Positions 43,646 to 52,761 of a stretch of DNA of 64,000 nucleotides are shown piece by piece. The position numbers and the translations under genes are program-made. A model generated the notes under the pieces. That model did no database searches. It saw nothing but the letters and a program-made list of their open reading frames with translations, and had not been told where the DNA came from. Source of the stretch: Vicinamibacterales bacterium (lineage in GTDB: Bacteria > Acidobacteriota > Vicinamibacteria > Vicinamibacterales > SCN-69-37); the NCBI GenBank assembly GCA_030827135.1, contig JAURFE010000004.1, positions 93,019 to 157,018 of the forward strand, read 5' to 3'. Within the stretch, counting starts at the first letter, position 1, and each line of letters begins with the position of its first letter.

Positions 43646-45282
43646 GGCTGCGCCCCCTCCGGCCACGAGACAATTTCATACAGCCACACGTCGCCGTCGC
43701 GCGTCAGCGGCCGGAGATGTTCGCCATACGGCGCGAACCGCGCCTCGAGAATGGCCCGCGCCTCGCCGTTGTACTCGGACGCGCGCCAGACCACGTACCG
43801 CACCCCAAGGCTGCGCAGCAACTGGAACGACGAGGGGTCCGGAAACGCATTGACCGGGCCGGCCATCTCCTCAAACCCGTCCGGCGTGAAATCCGAGTAC
43901 CCATTCACGATCGGGCGCCAGTGATAGGCCGAATGCAGCATCGCCTTCGTGTGATTGTGAAAATCGGTGCGGCGATACGGGAACGGATATTCGATGACGG
44001 GGCCGGGCGGCAGTTGCGCCAGCAGCCGATAGGCCGCCGGAAGGGGCGGCATCTGGTCCAGCGGCCACGTGCTCTTGAGCTCCGCGGCGGCCAGCAGCAC
44101 GAGCGCGACACCCACCCAGGTGCGATGACGGGTCCACTGTGCGACGGCATACCCACCGGCGATCGACAGGCCAAACGGCACCAGGATGCCGAAGCGCGCC
44201 GGTGCCCGCAGCAACTCCATGCCGGGCAACTGCGCGATGAGTGTATACAGCCCGGCGTCTGGGCCGAACGAGGCCCACAGCCCAAGACCCGCGACCGCCG
44301 CTGTTGACAACGCCCATCGACGCTGGCGCCCGCCGCGTCTGACCGCCGCGACAAATCCGGCGACCCCGACCACGAGGACCACAACGCCTGGAAACAGGAC
44401 TTCGACCGACCGGTCCGCCGGCCGCCCGGCGGCCACGCGTCTCGAGAACACCGCGTGCGCGTCGGTGCCCGAGGTCAGATAATCACGCCACGAGGCCGCG
44501 TAGGTACGCGACTCCACACCGCCGCGGCCTCCCGCGCCCGCCTCTGCACGGATGGCCATGTAGGGCACCACCACGGGCAATACAAGGGCTGCCGTGACGA
44601 CCGCGCCCACCGCCAGGCTGCGCCAGTAGGCGAGGTCCCAGGTGGCCCACCACGCCGCGAGCAGGCCCATCAAGGCGATGAGCAGGAGGCCGTAGTACCC
44701 GCACGTGAGAGCGGCGATCGCCATAGTCACCCCGAGCCACGCCCCGCGTAGGACTGACGGCCCGTCAACCATGCGCACGAAGGCATGCACGACCATCGGG
44801 AAGACAAACACGAGATACAACTGGATGTGCGCCGTGCGCGCCGAGACAAACGGACTGAAGGTGAAGGTCACAGCGGCCAGGACGCCGGCCACGGACGACC
44901 CGGTGAGCCGCCGCACCAGCGCCCACATGAAGAAAAACGACAGCAGCGTGCCCAGGGCAATCGCGCCGTTCAGCGCCGCGATGGGAGATCCGGTGGCCAG
45001 ATAGGTGGGAACCCCGAGGGCCCCGCCAATGACGTTCGGTTCGGAGTACGCGAGTGTTCCAGAAGCGGGATAAAAAATGTTGGCGTCAAAAAGGCCGAGC
45101 GGATTAGTGGTCAGCGCATGGGCGACCCACCCGACGTTCCAGATGCTGTAGCGGCCGTCACTGGTGCCGAGGCGCCCCGCGGTCATCAAGGCCGTCACCG
45201 TCGGGTACGTCATCACGATTGTGAGGAAAATTCCGAGGGCGATGACGCCGGCTCGTGTCTGCCAGCCCGACTTGTCCGACAC
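43642..45282 (-). CDS. multispanning GT-C-like membrane protein
   Basis: 546 aa with about 10-12 membrane helices; the first loop has TSDGRYSIWNVGWVAHAL. The C-terminal soluble part ends RYVVWRASEYNG and VWLYEIVSWPEG. Resembles uncharacterised YfhO/GT-C-type proteins of Acidobacteriota-like genomes, so glycosyl transfer is inferred. GTG 45282 is chosen: it lies 6 nt after TATCAT, a -10-like box; an upstream extension overlaps the divergent GT gene. Overlaps the downstream GT-C gene by 4 bp. Confidence 0.83.
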   Translation of the reverse strand: MSDKSGWQTRAGVIALGIFLTIVMTYPTVTALMTAGRLGTSDGRYSIWNVGWVAHALTTNPLGLFDANIFYPASGTLAYSEPNVIGGALGVPTYLATGSPIAALNGAIALGTLLSFFFMWALVRRLTGSSVAGVLAAVTFTFSPFVSARTAHIQLYLVFVFPMVVHAFVRMVDGPSVLRGAWLGVTMAIAALTCGYYGLLLIALMGLLAAWWATWDLAYWRSLAVGAVVTAALVLPVVVPYMAIRAEAGAGGRGGVESRTYAASWRDYLTSGTDAHAVFSRRVAAGRPADRSVEVLFPGVVVLVVGVAGFVAAVRRGGRQRRWALSTAAVAGLGLWASFGPDAGLYTLIAQLPGMELLRAPARFGILVPFGLSIAGGYAVAQWTRHRTWVGVALVLLAAAELKSTWPLDQMPPLPAAYRLLAQLPPGPVIEYPFPYRRTDFHNHTKAMLHSAYHWRPIVNGYSDFTPDGFEEMAGPVNAFPDPSSFQLLRSLGVRYVVWRASEYNGEARAILEARFAPYGEHLRPLTRDGDVWLYEIVSWPEGAQP

Positions 45283-45288
45283 GCTCGA

Positions 45289-46395
45289 ATGATAGACTGG
45301 AACCACCTTCGAAGCCACAGCGCCTTCGTGCCCCGCGTGACGCCGCATCCCCCTTCACCACCGTTCCCCGACGACGTCGACGTGGCGATCGTCGCGCACA
45401 ATGCGCGCGGTCCCCTGGCCCGCGTGTTGGCCTGTCTGGAAGCGGCCGGCGCACCCCGGGATCGCATCTCCGTCTACGACGTCGGCAGCACTGACGGGAC
45501 TGGTGACTGGCTTCGCGCCACATGGCCCGGGGTGACCGTGCGGCGTCTCGACCAGAATGTCGGCCCCGACCCGGGACGGAACTGGGCGCTGCGTGCGGCC
45601 ACGCGTCCCTACGTCCTGCTGCTCGATGGCGACGCCTACATCCGGCCCGACGTCCCGACGCGGCTGCGCGCGGCCTTCGCCACCCACCCGCGCGTCGGCA
45701 CCGCCACACCGATCGTGGTGCATGCGGATGACCCGGGACGTCTGCAGTACGCCGGCGGAGGGCTGCACTTCATCTGCGAGGCGGTCAATCCCTTTCTCAA
45801 TCGCCCGCTCGCCGAGCGCGGGCAGGACGTCAGGGACATCGGCGCGGCGCCGGCCGTGGCCTTGCTGATCGACCGCGCCGTCGCCGAGCGCATCGGCAGC
45901 TGGGACGACCGATATTTCATTGGGAAGGAAGACGGCGATTTTTCACACCGCATTCGGATGGGCGGCTATCAGCTGCTCGAAGTGCCGCAGGCGATTGTCG
46001 AGCATCAGGTCAAACCGCGATCAACGTGGCTCTTTGTGCCGCAGATTCGGAATCGCTGGCACTTCCTGCTCAAGAACTACGAAGTCCGCACCCTGGTCAT
46101 CCTCGCGCCCGCGCTGATCATTCACGAGACACTGCAGCTGGCGATGCTCGTCGCCAAGGGACACTTCAGGGAATGGCGACAGGCGGTGCGCGAATTGCGG
46201 CCGTGGCTCTCCACCCTGCGAGCAGAGCGGGCGGTCATCCAGGGCATTCGCGTGCGGCCGGACCGGGAGATCCTCGAGGTGGCGCCGCTGATCGTCCGAG
46301 AAGACATGGTCGGCGGCACTGCGGGCCGTCTCGCCAAGCGACTCTACGACGGCTGGCTCGCCCTCTATTGGCGCGTGGCGCGCCGGCTGATCTGA
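45289..46395 (+). CDS. glycosyltransferase family 2
   Basis: 368 aa at most. The GT-A fold starts DVDVAIVAHNARGPLARVLACLEA, followed by VYDVGSTDGTGDWL, LLLDGDAYIRPDV (DxD-type metal motif DGDAY) and GKEDGDFSHRIR (ED near catalysis). Rhamnosyl-transferase-like proteins share this order. C-terminal 120 residues contain a hydrophobic helix. ATG 45289 is used; GTG 45328 is an equally possible start that would begin PRVTPHPPS. Leads a three-gene unit with a flippase and a methyltransferase. Confidence 0.88.
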   Translation: MIDWNHLRSHSAFVPRVTPHPPSPPFPDDVDVAIVAHNARGPLARVLACLEAAGAPRDRISVYDVGSTDGTGDWLRATWPGVTVRRLDQNVGPDPGRNWALRAATRPYVLLLDGDAYIRPDVPTRLRAAFATHPRVGTATPIVVHADDPGRLQYAGGGLHFICEAVNPFLNRPLAERGQDVRDIGAAPAVALLIDRAVAERIGSWDDRYFIGKEDGDFSHRIRMGGYQLLEVPQAIVEHQVKPRSTWLFVPQIRNRWHFLLKNYEVRTLVILAPALIIHETLQLAMLVAKGHFREWRQAVRELRPWLSTLRAERAVIQGIRVRPDREILEVAPLIVREDMVGGTAGRLAKRLYDGWLALYWRVARRLI

Positions 46396-46398
46396 CCG

Positions 46399-47631
46399 AT
46401 GACCCCACGCAGCTTCCTGTTCGCGGCGGTCTCGTCCGGCAGCGCGGCGCTGATGGCCCTGGTCTACTTTGTGGCCGCCCGGTATCTCGGGGTCGAAGGC
46501 TTCGCCATCTTCAGCTACGCCCTGGCGGTCGCGATGATCGGCGAAGCGCTCATCGACATGGGTGTGCACCAGCTGACGATCAGAGAGGTCGCCCAGGCTC
46601 CCGGGTCGAGATTCGCCTTGCTCCGCCAGCAGCTCGGCCTGAAGGCCATCTCCGGCGCGGCGGTGATCACCCTCGGCATGGCGGGCACCTTGTTTATCAC
46701 CACCGACACGACCGACCTGATGGTGGTGGCCCTGATGCTCGTCGCGTCGTTGCTGCGATCCTGGCTGCTCAGTGTGCGCGGCGGCTTGATCGGACTTGAA
46801 GCCTTCGGTACCGATGCCGCGCTCGTGGCCGGAGACCGCGTCTTGCTGACGGTCGCGGGCACGGCAGCCCTGCTCCTCGGCGCCGACGTCGTCGGCCTCG
46901 CGGTTGTGTTTGTGGCAACCCGCGTACTAACGGTCGCCGCGGCGCTGGTGCTCACTCGCCGGGATCTCGGCGTGCCAACCTGGCGATACGAACCTGACGC
47001 GTGGGTTGCCTTGCAGCGGCGCGCGTTCCCACTCGGCGTATTCATGATCGTGCTCACCGCGTACAACTACATCGACACGATCATGCTCCGCGCAATGGCA
47101 CCGGAGGCGGAGACGGCGCTGTACAACGCCGCCTACCGGCTGTACGAGGGCACCACGTACGCGGCCGCCGTCCTGTGGTCCGTCCTGACGCCGCGACTCT
47201 CGGCGCTGTGGATGACCGACCGCACGGGCCACCGGCGCCTGGCCGGGCGCGGCCTCGCGACCGCAATTGCCGTGGCGCTACCGATCGCCACTGCCCTGTG
47301 GGCCGGTGCTGCCCAGTGGATCCGGTGGACATCCGGCGAGGACTACCTGGCCGGCCGGCACGCCCTGCAGGTCCTCTCCGCCGGGTTGCCCCTGGTCTTC
47401 GCCATTTGGGTGGTCCATGCCATCGCGACATCCGCCTCACACGACCGAGTGCTCGTGCGCAGCACTGCTGTGGGCCTTGTCGCCAATGTGGGGCTCAACC
47501 TCTGGCTCATTCCACATTCGGGTCACGAAGGCGCAGCGCTCGCGACCGTCATTGGGGAAGCCCTGACCCTCACCCTGCTGCTGTGGGGCGTCCGGCGCGT
47601 GCTCGACGGCACTGGGGGGACCGCCGCGTGA
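46399..47631 (+). CDS. Wzx-like polysaccharide flippase (MOP superfamily)
   Basis: 410 aa, about 12 membrane helices. FAAVSSGSAALMALVYFVAARYLGVEGFAIFSYALA is the PST/Wzx N-terminus; two homologous halves are visible. Moves undecaprenyl-linked repeat units across the inner membrane. Starts three bases after the GT2 gene stop and ends overlapping a methyltransferase start (GTGA), so all three are one operon. No Wzy polymerase or ligase was recognised in the window. Confidence 0.92.
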   Translation: MTPRSFLFAAVSSGSAALMALVYFVAARYLGVEGFAIFSYALAVAMIGEALIDMGVHQLTIREVAQAPGSRFALLRQQLGLKAISGAAVITLGMAGTLFITTDTTDLMVVALMLVASLLRSWLLSVRGGLIGLEAFGTDAALVAGDRVLLTVAGTAALLLGADVVGLAVVFVATRVLTVAAALVLTRRDLGVPTWRYEPDAWVALQRRAFPLGVFMIVLTAYNYIDTIMLRAMAPEAETALYNAAYRLYEGTTYAAAVLWSVLTPRLSALWMTDRTGHRRLAGRGLATAIAVALPIATALWAGAAQWIRWTSGEDYLAGRHALQVLSAGLPLVFAIWVVHAIATSASHDRVLVRSTAVGLVANVGLNLWLIPHSGHEGAALATVIGEALTLTLLLWGVRRVLDGTGGTAA

Positions 47632-48284
47632 GCACCGTCGAACTCGGTAATCTTGAGGCAAACCAGCGATTCCTGCTGGAGTCGGGTGTCATCACGCCTG
47701 GCGTGCGCGTGCTGGAGATTGGCAGCGGCCGCGGTTCGCTGCTGAAGTGGTTGATCGATCAAGGGGCAGACGCGCGCGGCATCGAAGTCAGCGCCGAGCG
47801 GATCGCGGAAAGCCGGCGGCTCTACGGCGACCTGCCCCTGCAACTCACCGACGGCGCGCAACTCCCCTTCACCGATCACGCGTTTGATCTGGTCGTGAGC
47901 TTCGACGTCTTCGAACACATTCCCGATAGTGACGCCCACCTGCGCGAAGTGGCCCGTGTTCTCCGGCCTCGCGGGGCGTATCTCCTGCAGACCCCCAACA
48001 AGTGGACGAATACCGTGTTCGAGACCATCCGGTGGCGCAGTTTCACCACATGGCGCGAAATCCACTGTGCGCTGCACACGGCCGGTCAACTCGAGCGTCG
48101 CCTCGCTGCACACGGCTTTACAGCGGAGTTTGCCAACGTCCCTGTAGTGACGGGCTTCTTTCTTGCGAAGATTCGACGATATCTGGGGTGGCCCGGTGTC
48201 GCCGCCGTGCGCGTCCTGAACCCGGACAAACTGCCTCGCCGGTGGCGGACGAATTTTTACGTCCGCGCCCGGCGGGGCGTGTAG
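47628..48284 (+). CDS. SAM-dependent methyltransferase (glycan operon)
   Basis: 218 aa class I methyltransferase: RVLEIGSGRGSLLKWLIDQGA near 25-45, GIEVSAERI, LVVSFDVFEHIPD and LLQTPNKW. The FEHIPD and TPN motifs are frequent in sugar-lipid methyltransferases of surface-glycan clusters. GTG 47628 overlaps the flippase stop by 4 bp. Three bp from the convergent lipoprotein gene. Confidence 0.9.
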   Translation: MSTVELGNLEANQRFLLESGVITPGVRVLEIGSGRGSLLKWLIDQGADARGIEVSAERIAESRRLYGDLPLQLTDGAQLPFTDHAFDLVVSFDVFEHIPDSDAHLREVARVLRPRGAYLLQTPNKWTNTVFETIRWRSFTTWREIHCALHTAGQLERRLAAHGFTAEFANVPVVTGFFLAKIRRYLGWPGVAAVRVLNPDKLPRRWRTNFYVRARRGV

Positions 48285-48287
48285 TTC

Positions 48288-49541
48288 CTACTTCACCCAG
48301 TTAATCAGCACCACATTCGACCGCTCCGCTGTGCCCCACTGGCCGACGCGTGATGGGGTGCTGACAAGGATGCCAACCTGTTCTCCGTTGGCCGGCGTCC
48401 AGTACTGCAGGGGCGGCGAACTGTAGTAGACGTTTTCGCCCACGTTCGACCCGACGTGTTTGCAGACCTGTCCGGGCCGCAGCCACTCGCCGCCACCACC
48501 AACCCATTCGTTATTGATCTTCGCGATCATGATCTGGCTGCCTTCGACCACCACACCCGGGATGTCAAAGAACCCGAGAATCGGCCACTGACCGGCCTTC
48601 GTGTGGTTGGTGCACAGCGTCTCGTTGTTTGTGGTCACACCGGTGATTGTGGACGTGACCGCCCAATTGCCGACGTGGACGCCCATCACCCACCGGACTG
48701 TGCTCAGGTCGAGTTGATCCCCAGACGCCGGGCCGGTCCCACCGCCTCCTCCTGGTGGCGGGGGGGGCGGCGGAGGCGCCGCCGGTGTCTTGAACGAAAA
48801 GGTCTCGGACCACGGCCCCGTATGCTCGGGATCCGCCGCGCGCACGCGCCAGTAGAACGTCACCGAATATGGCAGGTCCTCCGGCACGGAAAAACCTGTA
48901 CGGCCCGATGACGATTCTGGCACTGCGGTCGTCGGTGCGTTCTCCGCAAAAACGGGCGTGTCGCTACCCTGGAAGTAGTACGTGATGGCACCCGCAGGAC
49001 CGGTCCGCGAGGCGTTATTGGTCTCAAGGGTGGGCCGCCGCGTGGTCAGCGTCGCGCCGTTTGCCGGCGAGAACAGGGTCGGGCGATTAATCACCACCGG
49101 CGTAAACACACGGAAGCTGCGACCGGTCGTAAACGTGCTTGCATTGGCACCGTCGTCGGCCTTCACGCGCCAGTAATAGCTGCGCTCCGGCGCGAGGGGT
49201 TCGGGGAGCGTGTAGGAAGTCCGTCCGCCTTCTCCCTGGGTGATATTCGTGTTTTCGTGCACGAGCACGTTGAACATCGCGTCACTCGCCACCTGAAACA
49301 CGTAGCGCACGGGTCGGACGCCGTTGGAACTTGCGTTCTCGATCAGAAAGCGCAAGGGCTGGTTTTCGACCGCGACCGCACGCTGCGGTTCCGGCTCAAG
49401 GAGCACGGGCACCGTAATACTGACCCCGGCGATCGGACCGGCGATCAGCGGGCTGAGGGGGTTTGAACTCTTGGCCTGCTCACACGCGGAAGCGGCGACC
49501 AGCAGGCCGAGGACAACGACGGCGCGAATAGGTGGAAGCAT
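48288..49541 (-). CDS. lipoprotein with Fn3-like repeats and conserved C-terminal domain
   Basis: 417 aa. Signal ends ASAC with Cys20. Two Ig/fibronectin-III-like repeats follow (about 40-140 with YYWRVKADDG; about 145-250 with FYWRVRAADP). A linker with eight prolines and five glycines (about 252-270) joins a C-terminal domain of about 145 aa. That domain is shared with the proteins at 1-795 and 49678-50844, with two cysteines 49 apart (LC ... QVCK). Probably outer-membrane-anchored. It has its own promoter region after a terminator; ATTGGAGGG (complement of 49570-49578) upstream is shared with the barrel operon. Confidence 0.85.
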   Translation of the reverse strand: MLPPIRAVVVLGLLVAASACEQAKSSNPLSPLIAGPIAGVSITVPVLLEPEPQRAVAVENQPLRFLIENASSNGVRPVRYVFQVASDAMFNVLVHENTNITQGEGGRTSYTLPEPLAPERSYYWRVKADDGANASTFTTGRSFRVFTPVVINRPTLFSPANGATLTTRRPTLETNNASRTGPAGAITYYFQGSDTPVFAENAPTTAVPESSSGRTGFSVPEDLPYSVTFYWRVRAADPEHTGPWSETFSFKTPAAPPPPPPPPGGGGGTGPASGDQLDLSTVRWVMGVHVGNWAVTSTITGVTTNNETLCTNHTKAGQWPILGFFDIPGVVVEGSQIMIAKINNEWVGGGGEWLRPGQVCKHVGSNVGENVYYSSPPLQYWTPANGEQVGILVSTPSRVGQWGTAERSNVVLINWVK

Positions 49542-49569
49542 AGGGCGTCTCACGTTGCAGTATCGGCCT

Positions 49570-49578
49570 CCCTCCAAT
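49570..49578 (-). promoter_or_regulatory. ATTGGAGGG motif shared by two lipoprotein/barrel operons
   Basis: On the minus strand ATTGGAGGG lies 28 bases before the lipoprotein ATG at 49541. The same nine bases, followed by a partly similar GG..GA..CTGC stretch, occur at 51590-51598 upstream of the beta-barrel gene at 51532. A common regulatory site is possible but rests on two examples. Confidence 0.3.
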
Positions 49579-49593
49579 GCAAGAACAGGGCCT

Positions 49594-49640
49594 AAAAAAA
49601 CAAAAGCCCGGACCTGCGCGCGAGGGACGCAGGTCCGGGC
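49594..49640 (-). terminator. Rho-independent terminator after the lipoprotein gene at 49678
   Basis: Perfect 13-bp stem GCCCGGACCTGCG / CGCAGGTCCGGGC (49606-49618 and 49628-49640) with a 9-nt loop. On the minus strand it is followed directly by TTTTGTTTTTTT. It ends the barrel-lipoprotein operon and separates it from the paralogous lipoprotein gene. Confidence 0.92.
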
Positions 49641-49677
49641 CTCAAAGAGCCAGAAAAACTAGACGACTACCACTGAA

Positions 49678-50844
49678 TCAGCGCACGTCATACCACTGAA
49701 TCAGCGCAACGTTCGACCGCTGGTCCAGCGTCTTCATCGCGGGCCACATGCGGGCAGGCGTCGTCGCCATCACACCGAACGTCTCACCGTGCCGCGGCAC
49801 CCAGCCGCCAATCGGATTCGCGCCCGGGAACGAGTCGTGACCGATCGCGTTGTCCACGGTCTTGCACGCCTGACTCGGACGATACCAGTCAGCCGACCCG
49901 GAGTACCAGGTGCCGTTAATCAGCGCGAAGATCTGCTGGTTGCCTTCGAGGATCGGGCCCGCATCGAAGAAGTTCGTCACCGGCCACACGCCGAGTTTGG
50001 TGTGAAAGATGCAGAGCTGGGAACCGTCGTGGTACGCCGAAGTAATCTGTGAGGTTTCCGCCCATCCCGAGATGTTCGCGCCCCACTGGTACACGACGCT
50101 GCCGAGATCGATGCCTCGGCGGCGTTCGAACCGGAGCCCCGTCGTCCACGCACTGACTTCGTCGTTCAGGCTGTCCACCGCGCGGGCGCGCCAGAACAAT
50201 GTGCCTTCAGGCATCTCATTCGCCGGCCGCCACGTCGTGCGCGAGGTCTGTTCTGCAACACCCGTCGCGCGAACAACCACAGACGCAAACGTGGAAACCG
50301 TGGACACTTCGAACTCGTACGTGATGGCACCAACCGGGCCCGTTCGAGAACCGTTTCGCACCTGGAACGTTGGGCGCGGGTCATAGACAGCCGCATTCGC
50401 GAGCGGCTGTTCCGCCTCAGGCACGCCGAGGATGACCTGCGGCCTCACGAAGAAAGACCCCGCGGAGGACGGCTGTCCTGCGACGCCATCGATCACGGCC
50501 TTCCAACGCCAGTAGAACGTCGTCGCCCCCGGGAGATTCGAGATGGCCACGGAGGTCGTCTCCCCAGCCATTTCAGCAATACCTTCCACGGTGCGGAAGA
50601 GCGTCGCGAAGGAGTCGGACGTCGACAGTTCCACCGTGTAGGTCACGGTGGCGGGCCCGGTGCGCGCTGCGTTGTAGATCGTCAGCGTGACTGGTTGCTG
50701 GTTGAACCGGAAAATGGTGTTATTGGACGGCCCCTGCCCGCGCGGCGCCGTGAAGCTCACAGCGGGGCCGGTAGCGTTCTGGGTGCACGCGCTCGCGACA
50801 CCGACGGCTCCCAGCAGGAGCACTAATGACGTAATGCGTTTCAT
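49678..50844 (-). CDS. lipoprotein with Fn3-like repeats and conserved C-terminal domain (paralogue)
   Basis: 388 aa. Signal ends ASAC with Cys20. Two Fn3/Ig-like repeats (about 35-140, ending FYWRWKAVIDG; about 145-245, with FWRARAVDSLND) are followed by the 145-aa C-terminal domain, here with cysteines 48 apart and the words FHTK, FFDAGP, WYRPSQACK and MATTPARMW. Closest in sequence to the protein at 1-795. AGGAG lies five bases before ATG 50844. It is 13 bp after the beta-barrel gene, so barrel and lipoprotein are made together. Followed by a strong terminator. Confidence 0.87.
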   Translation of the reverse strand: MKRITSLVLLLGAVGVASACTQNATGPAVSFTAPRGQGPSNNTIFRFNQQPVTLTIYNAARTGPATVTYTVELSTSDSFATLFRTVEGIAEMAGETTSVAISNLPGATTFYWRWKAVIDGVAGQPSSAGSFFVRPQVILGVPEAEQPLANAAVYDPRPTFQVRNGSRTGPVGAITYEFEVSTVSTFASVVVRATGVAEQTSRTTWRPANEMPEGTLFWRARAVDSLNDEVSAWTTGLRFERRRGIDLGSVVYQWGANISGWAETSQITSAYHDGSQLCIFHTKLGVWPVTNFFDAGPILEGNQQIFALINGTWYSGSADWYRPSQACKTVDNAIGHDSFPGANPIGGWVPRHGETFGVMATTPARMWPAMKTLDQRSNVALIQWYDVR

Positions 50845-50857
50845 GTTCACTCCTGTC

Positions 50858-51532
50858 CTAGAACCGAATCCCGACGCCGAGGCGTGCGCGGAACAAATTG
50901 ACCGAGCCCGCTTCGGGCTGCAGGTTGCTGTACCGCACGCCCGCATCGAGATACCACTTGGTCGACACGCGGAGGACCCCGACGCCGCCGCCAAACGTCA
51001 GGACCGATTCGCGCCCCGAGAGGTCGCGGCCGAGCGTAATGCCGTAGGTCGCGATGGCCGATGTAATGTCCGTTCCTGAAAGGGCGAAGGTCGTCTGGCG
51101 ATCAATGCTCGCCATGCCCACGGTGCCAAGGATGTAGGGACGCCACGCGCCGTTGCGTTCAAACACCCAGCGAAGCCCGGCCGCGCCCATGAACGTCGGC
51201 GCCTCCATCTTCGCGCTCGCCGAGGTGCGCTGCGTGACCTCCAGGTATTCCACCAGCGGCTTCAAGGATGTCTCTTCTGGCTGGGTCGAGGTGTCCTTCA
51301 CCCACACCCCCTCGCCGATCAGATCAAGATTCCGGCGAATACGCACGCCGACCTCAACCCCGGCAGTCGGGCCCCACCGATGCACGACGCCGGCGCCACC
51401 AAACACTGCGCCGTAAAATGTCTCCACAGCCGGACCGGCTGTGGTCACGGGCGCTGACGTGGTCTGGGCTCCCGCTGTGGCCGCCGACAGGAGCAACGCA
51501 CTCCCAAACAGTCCTGCAACTAGTCGTCTCAT
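50858..51532 (-). CDS. outer-membrane beta-barrel protein (OmpA-barrel-like), paralogue A
   Basis: 224 aa. Signal peptide about 1-22 (ends AGAQ), then about eight beta strands and a C-terminal Phe (GVGIRF) as in outer-membrane barrels. GRDLSG, GGGVGV, KWYLDAGVRY are shared with the barrel at 52762-53478. ATG 51532 is used; a GGAGG site is 11 bases upstream. The 81-bp gap to the deacetylase gene contains the ATTGGAGGG motif. Cotranscribed with the lipoprotein at 49678. Confidence 0.85.
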   Translation of the reverse strand: MRRLVAGLFGSALLLSAATAGAQTTSAPVTTAGPAVETFYGAVFGGAGVVHRWGPTAGVEVGVRIRRNLDLIGEGVWVKDTSTQPEETSLKPLVEYLEVTQRTSASAKMEAPTFMGAAGLRWVFERNGAWRPYILGTVGMASIDRQTTFALSGTDITSAIATYGITLGRDLSGRESVLTFGGGVGVLRVSTKWYLDAGVRYSNLQPEAGSVNLFRARLGVGIRF

Positions 51533-51613
51533 GTAGTACGCGCCCTCCAAGGCGCCCGATAACTAATCCGGATATCGTAGCAGTCCCCGCCCTCCAATAG
51601 GGGGGACGACCGC

Positions 51614-52756
51614 TTATCTTCTTTCACCAGCCAGCAGACTGAACGTCCGGCGTCCACTGCCGGGCAGCGCAAAGATGTAACGACAGTGCAGTCTCTTGAG
51701 GAAGTACGGCTCATCCCCGGCGGAAACGGCGAACCGGCCAGGCAGCCGGTTGGCAAAGGCGGTCTCCACGCCAAGACGCGCCAACGCGTCGCGAGTCACG
51801 CGTCCAGAAACGCCCCATGGCAGACAGATGTGCCGGACGGGCGTCCCCAGCCGGGACTGCAGCACATCACGGCCCCGCTCCAGTTCGACGCCAACGGCGG
51901 CGTGCTGGTCTGTCTCACTCTCCCATCGCCCCCCCACAGCGGCCAGACGGGGCGCCAGCGCCCCCGCCGCAGCGGGACTCGCGAGAAAGGTCTCGCCACC
52001 CTGCGCCTCGACAAACGCCTGGACGGCCGCACACGCATCGGCATCAGGCCAATAACGTCGACCATCCGACATTCGCGACCGGCGCGGGAACACCGGATAC
52101 CCCACCTGCGACGCCTGCAGAAACTCCAGCGAGGGCCCGTCGTTCAGCCGGGGGCGGGAGAACACCGTCTCGACCGCGCGGTAGGTCCCGTCGACCACCC
52201 CCACGGCGGTGTCACCGGCGAACACCATGGAATGTGAGTACGTATGCGACTGCACGTCCACGCGCCCGGACGACGAGAGGGCCTGCAGTTCGGGCCACGT
52301 GACAAACGGCTGGTCCGACACGTCAAGACGTTCCGCGTCAACCGGACCGTCCGTGATGGTCGGCCGCGTTGTCGACGCCTCTGAAATACGGGCCGGAATG
52401 GCATACGCCACGGCGCGAAGGTCGTACTGCGCGAGCAGCGGCCCCACCACCATCCACAGACTGGCGAGCGCGTCGTCAAACGCGAGCATCACCGTGCGAG
52501 GGCCCGGATGTTTGCCGTGCCGCACCAGCGCGGCCACATCGTCGGACGTCACTGTGCGATAGCCGTTGTCCACGAGATACGCAAACGCGGGCTCCAGGGC
52601 CTCGCGGGTGGTCTCGTGAAAATGAAACACGGGCAGGAGCGACCCCACCCCCAGGCCGAACACGAAGGGCGGATAACGGCCGGCGACGAGATCGAGAACT
52701 CCCCGCAGACGACCGCCGCGTTCGGTCATCGGCGCGCCGTGCGGAACACGCTGCAT
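51614..52756 (-). CDS. NodB-type polysaccharide deacetylase family protein
   Basis: 380 aa. Motif AFDDALASLW near 92-101 (second Asp metal-binding) and SHTYSH near 170-175 match NodB motifs 1 and 2 of carbohydrate esterase family 4. The chain from about 185 to 300 is an insertion not typical of the family. No clear signal peptide; FVFGLGVGSLLPVFHFHE at 32-49 is hydrophobic. Could deacetylate an exported glycan. ATG 52756 lies 5 bp after the barrel gene; ATG 52729 is possible. Confidence 0.82.
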   Translation of the reverse strand: MQRVPHGAPMTERGGRLRGVLDLVAGRYPPFVFGLGVGSLLPVFHFHETTREALEPAFAYLVDNGYRTVTSDDVAALVRHGKHPGPRTVMLAFDDALASLWMVVGPLLAQYDLRAVAYAIPARISEASTTRPTITDGPVDAERLDVSDQPFVTWPELQALSSSGRVDVQSHTYSHSMVFAGDTAVGVVDGTYRAVETVFSRPRLNDGPSLEFLQASQVGYPVFPRRSRMSDGRRYWPDADACAAVQAFVEAQGGETFLASPAAAGALAPRLAAVGGRWESETDQHAAVGVELERGRDVLQSRLGTPVRHICLPWGVSGRVTRDALARLGVETAFANRLPGRFAVSAGDEPYFLKRLHCRYIFALPGSGRRTFSLLAGERR

Positions 52757-52761
52757 GCGAC

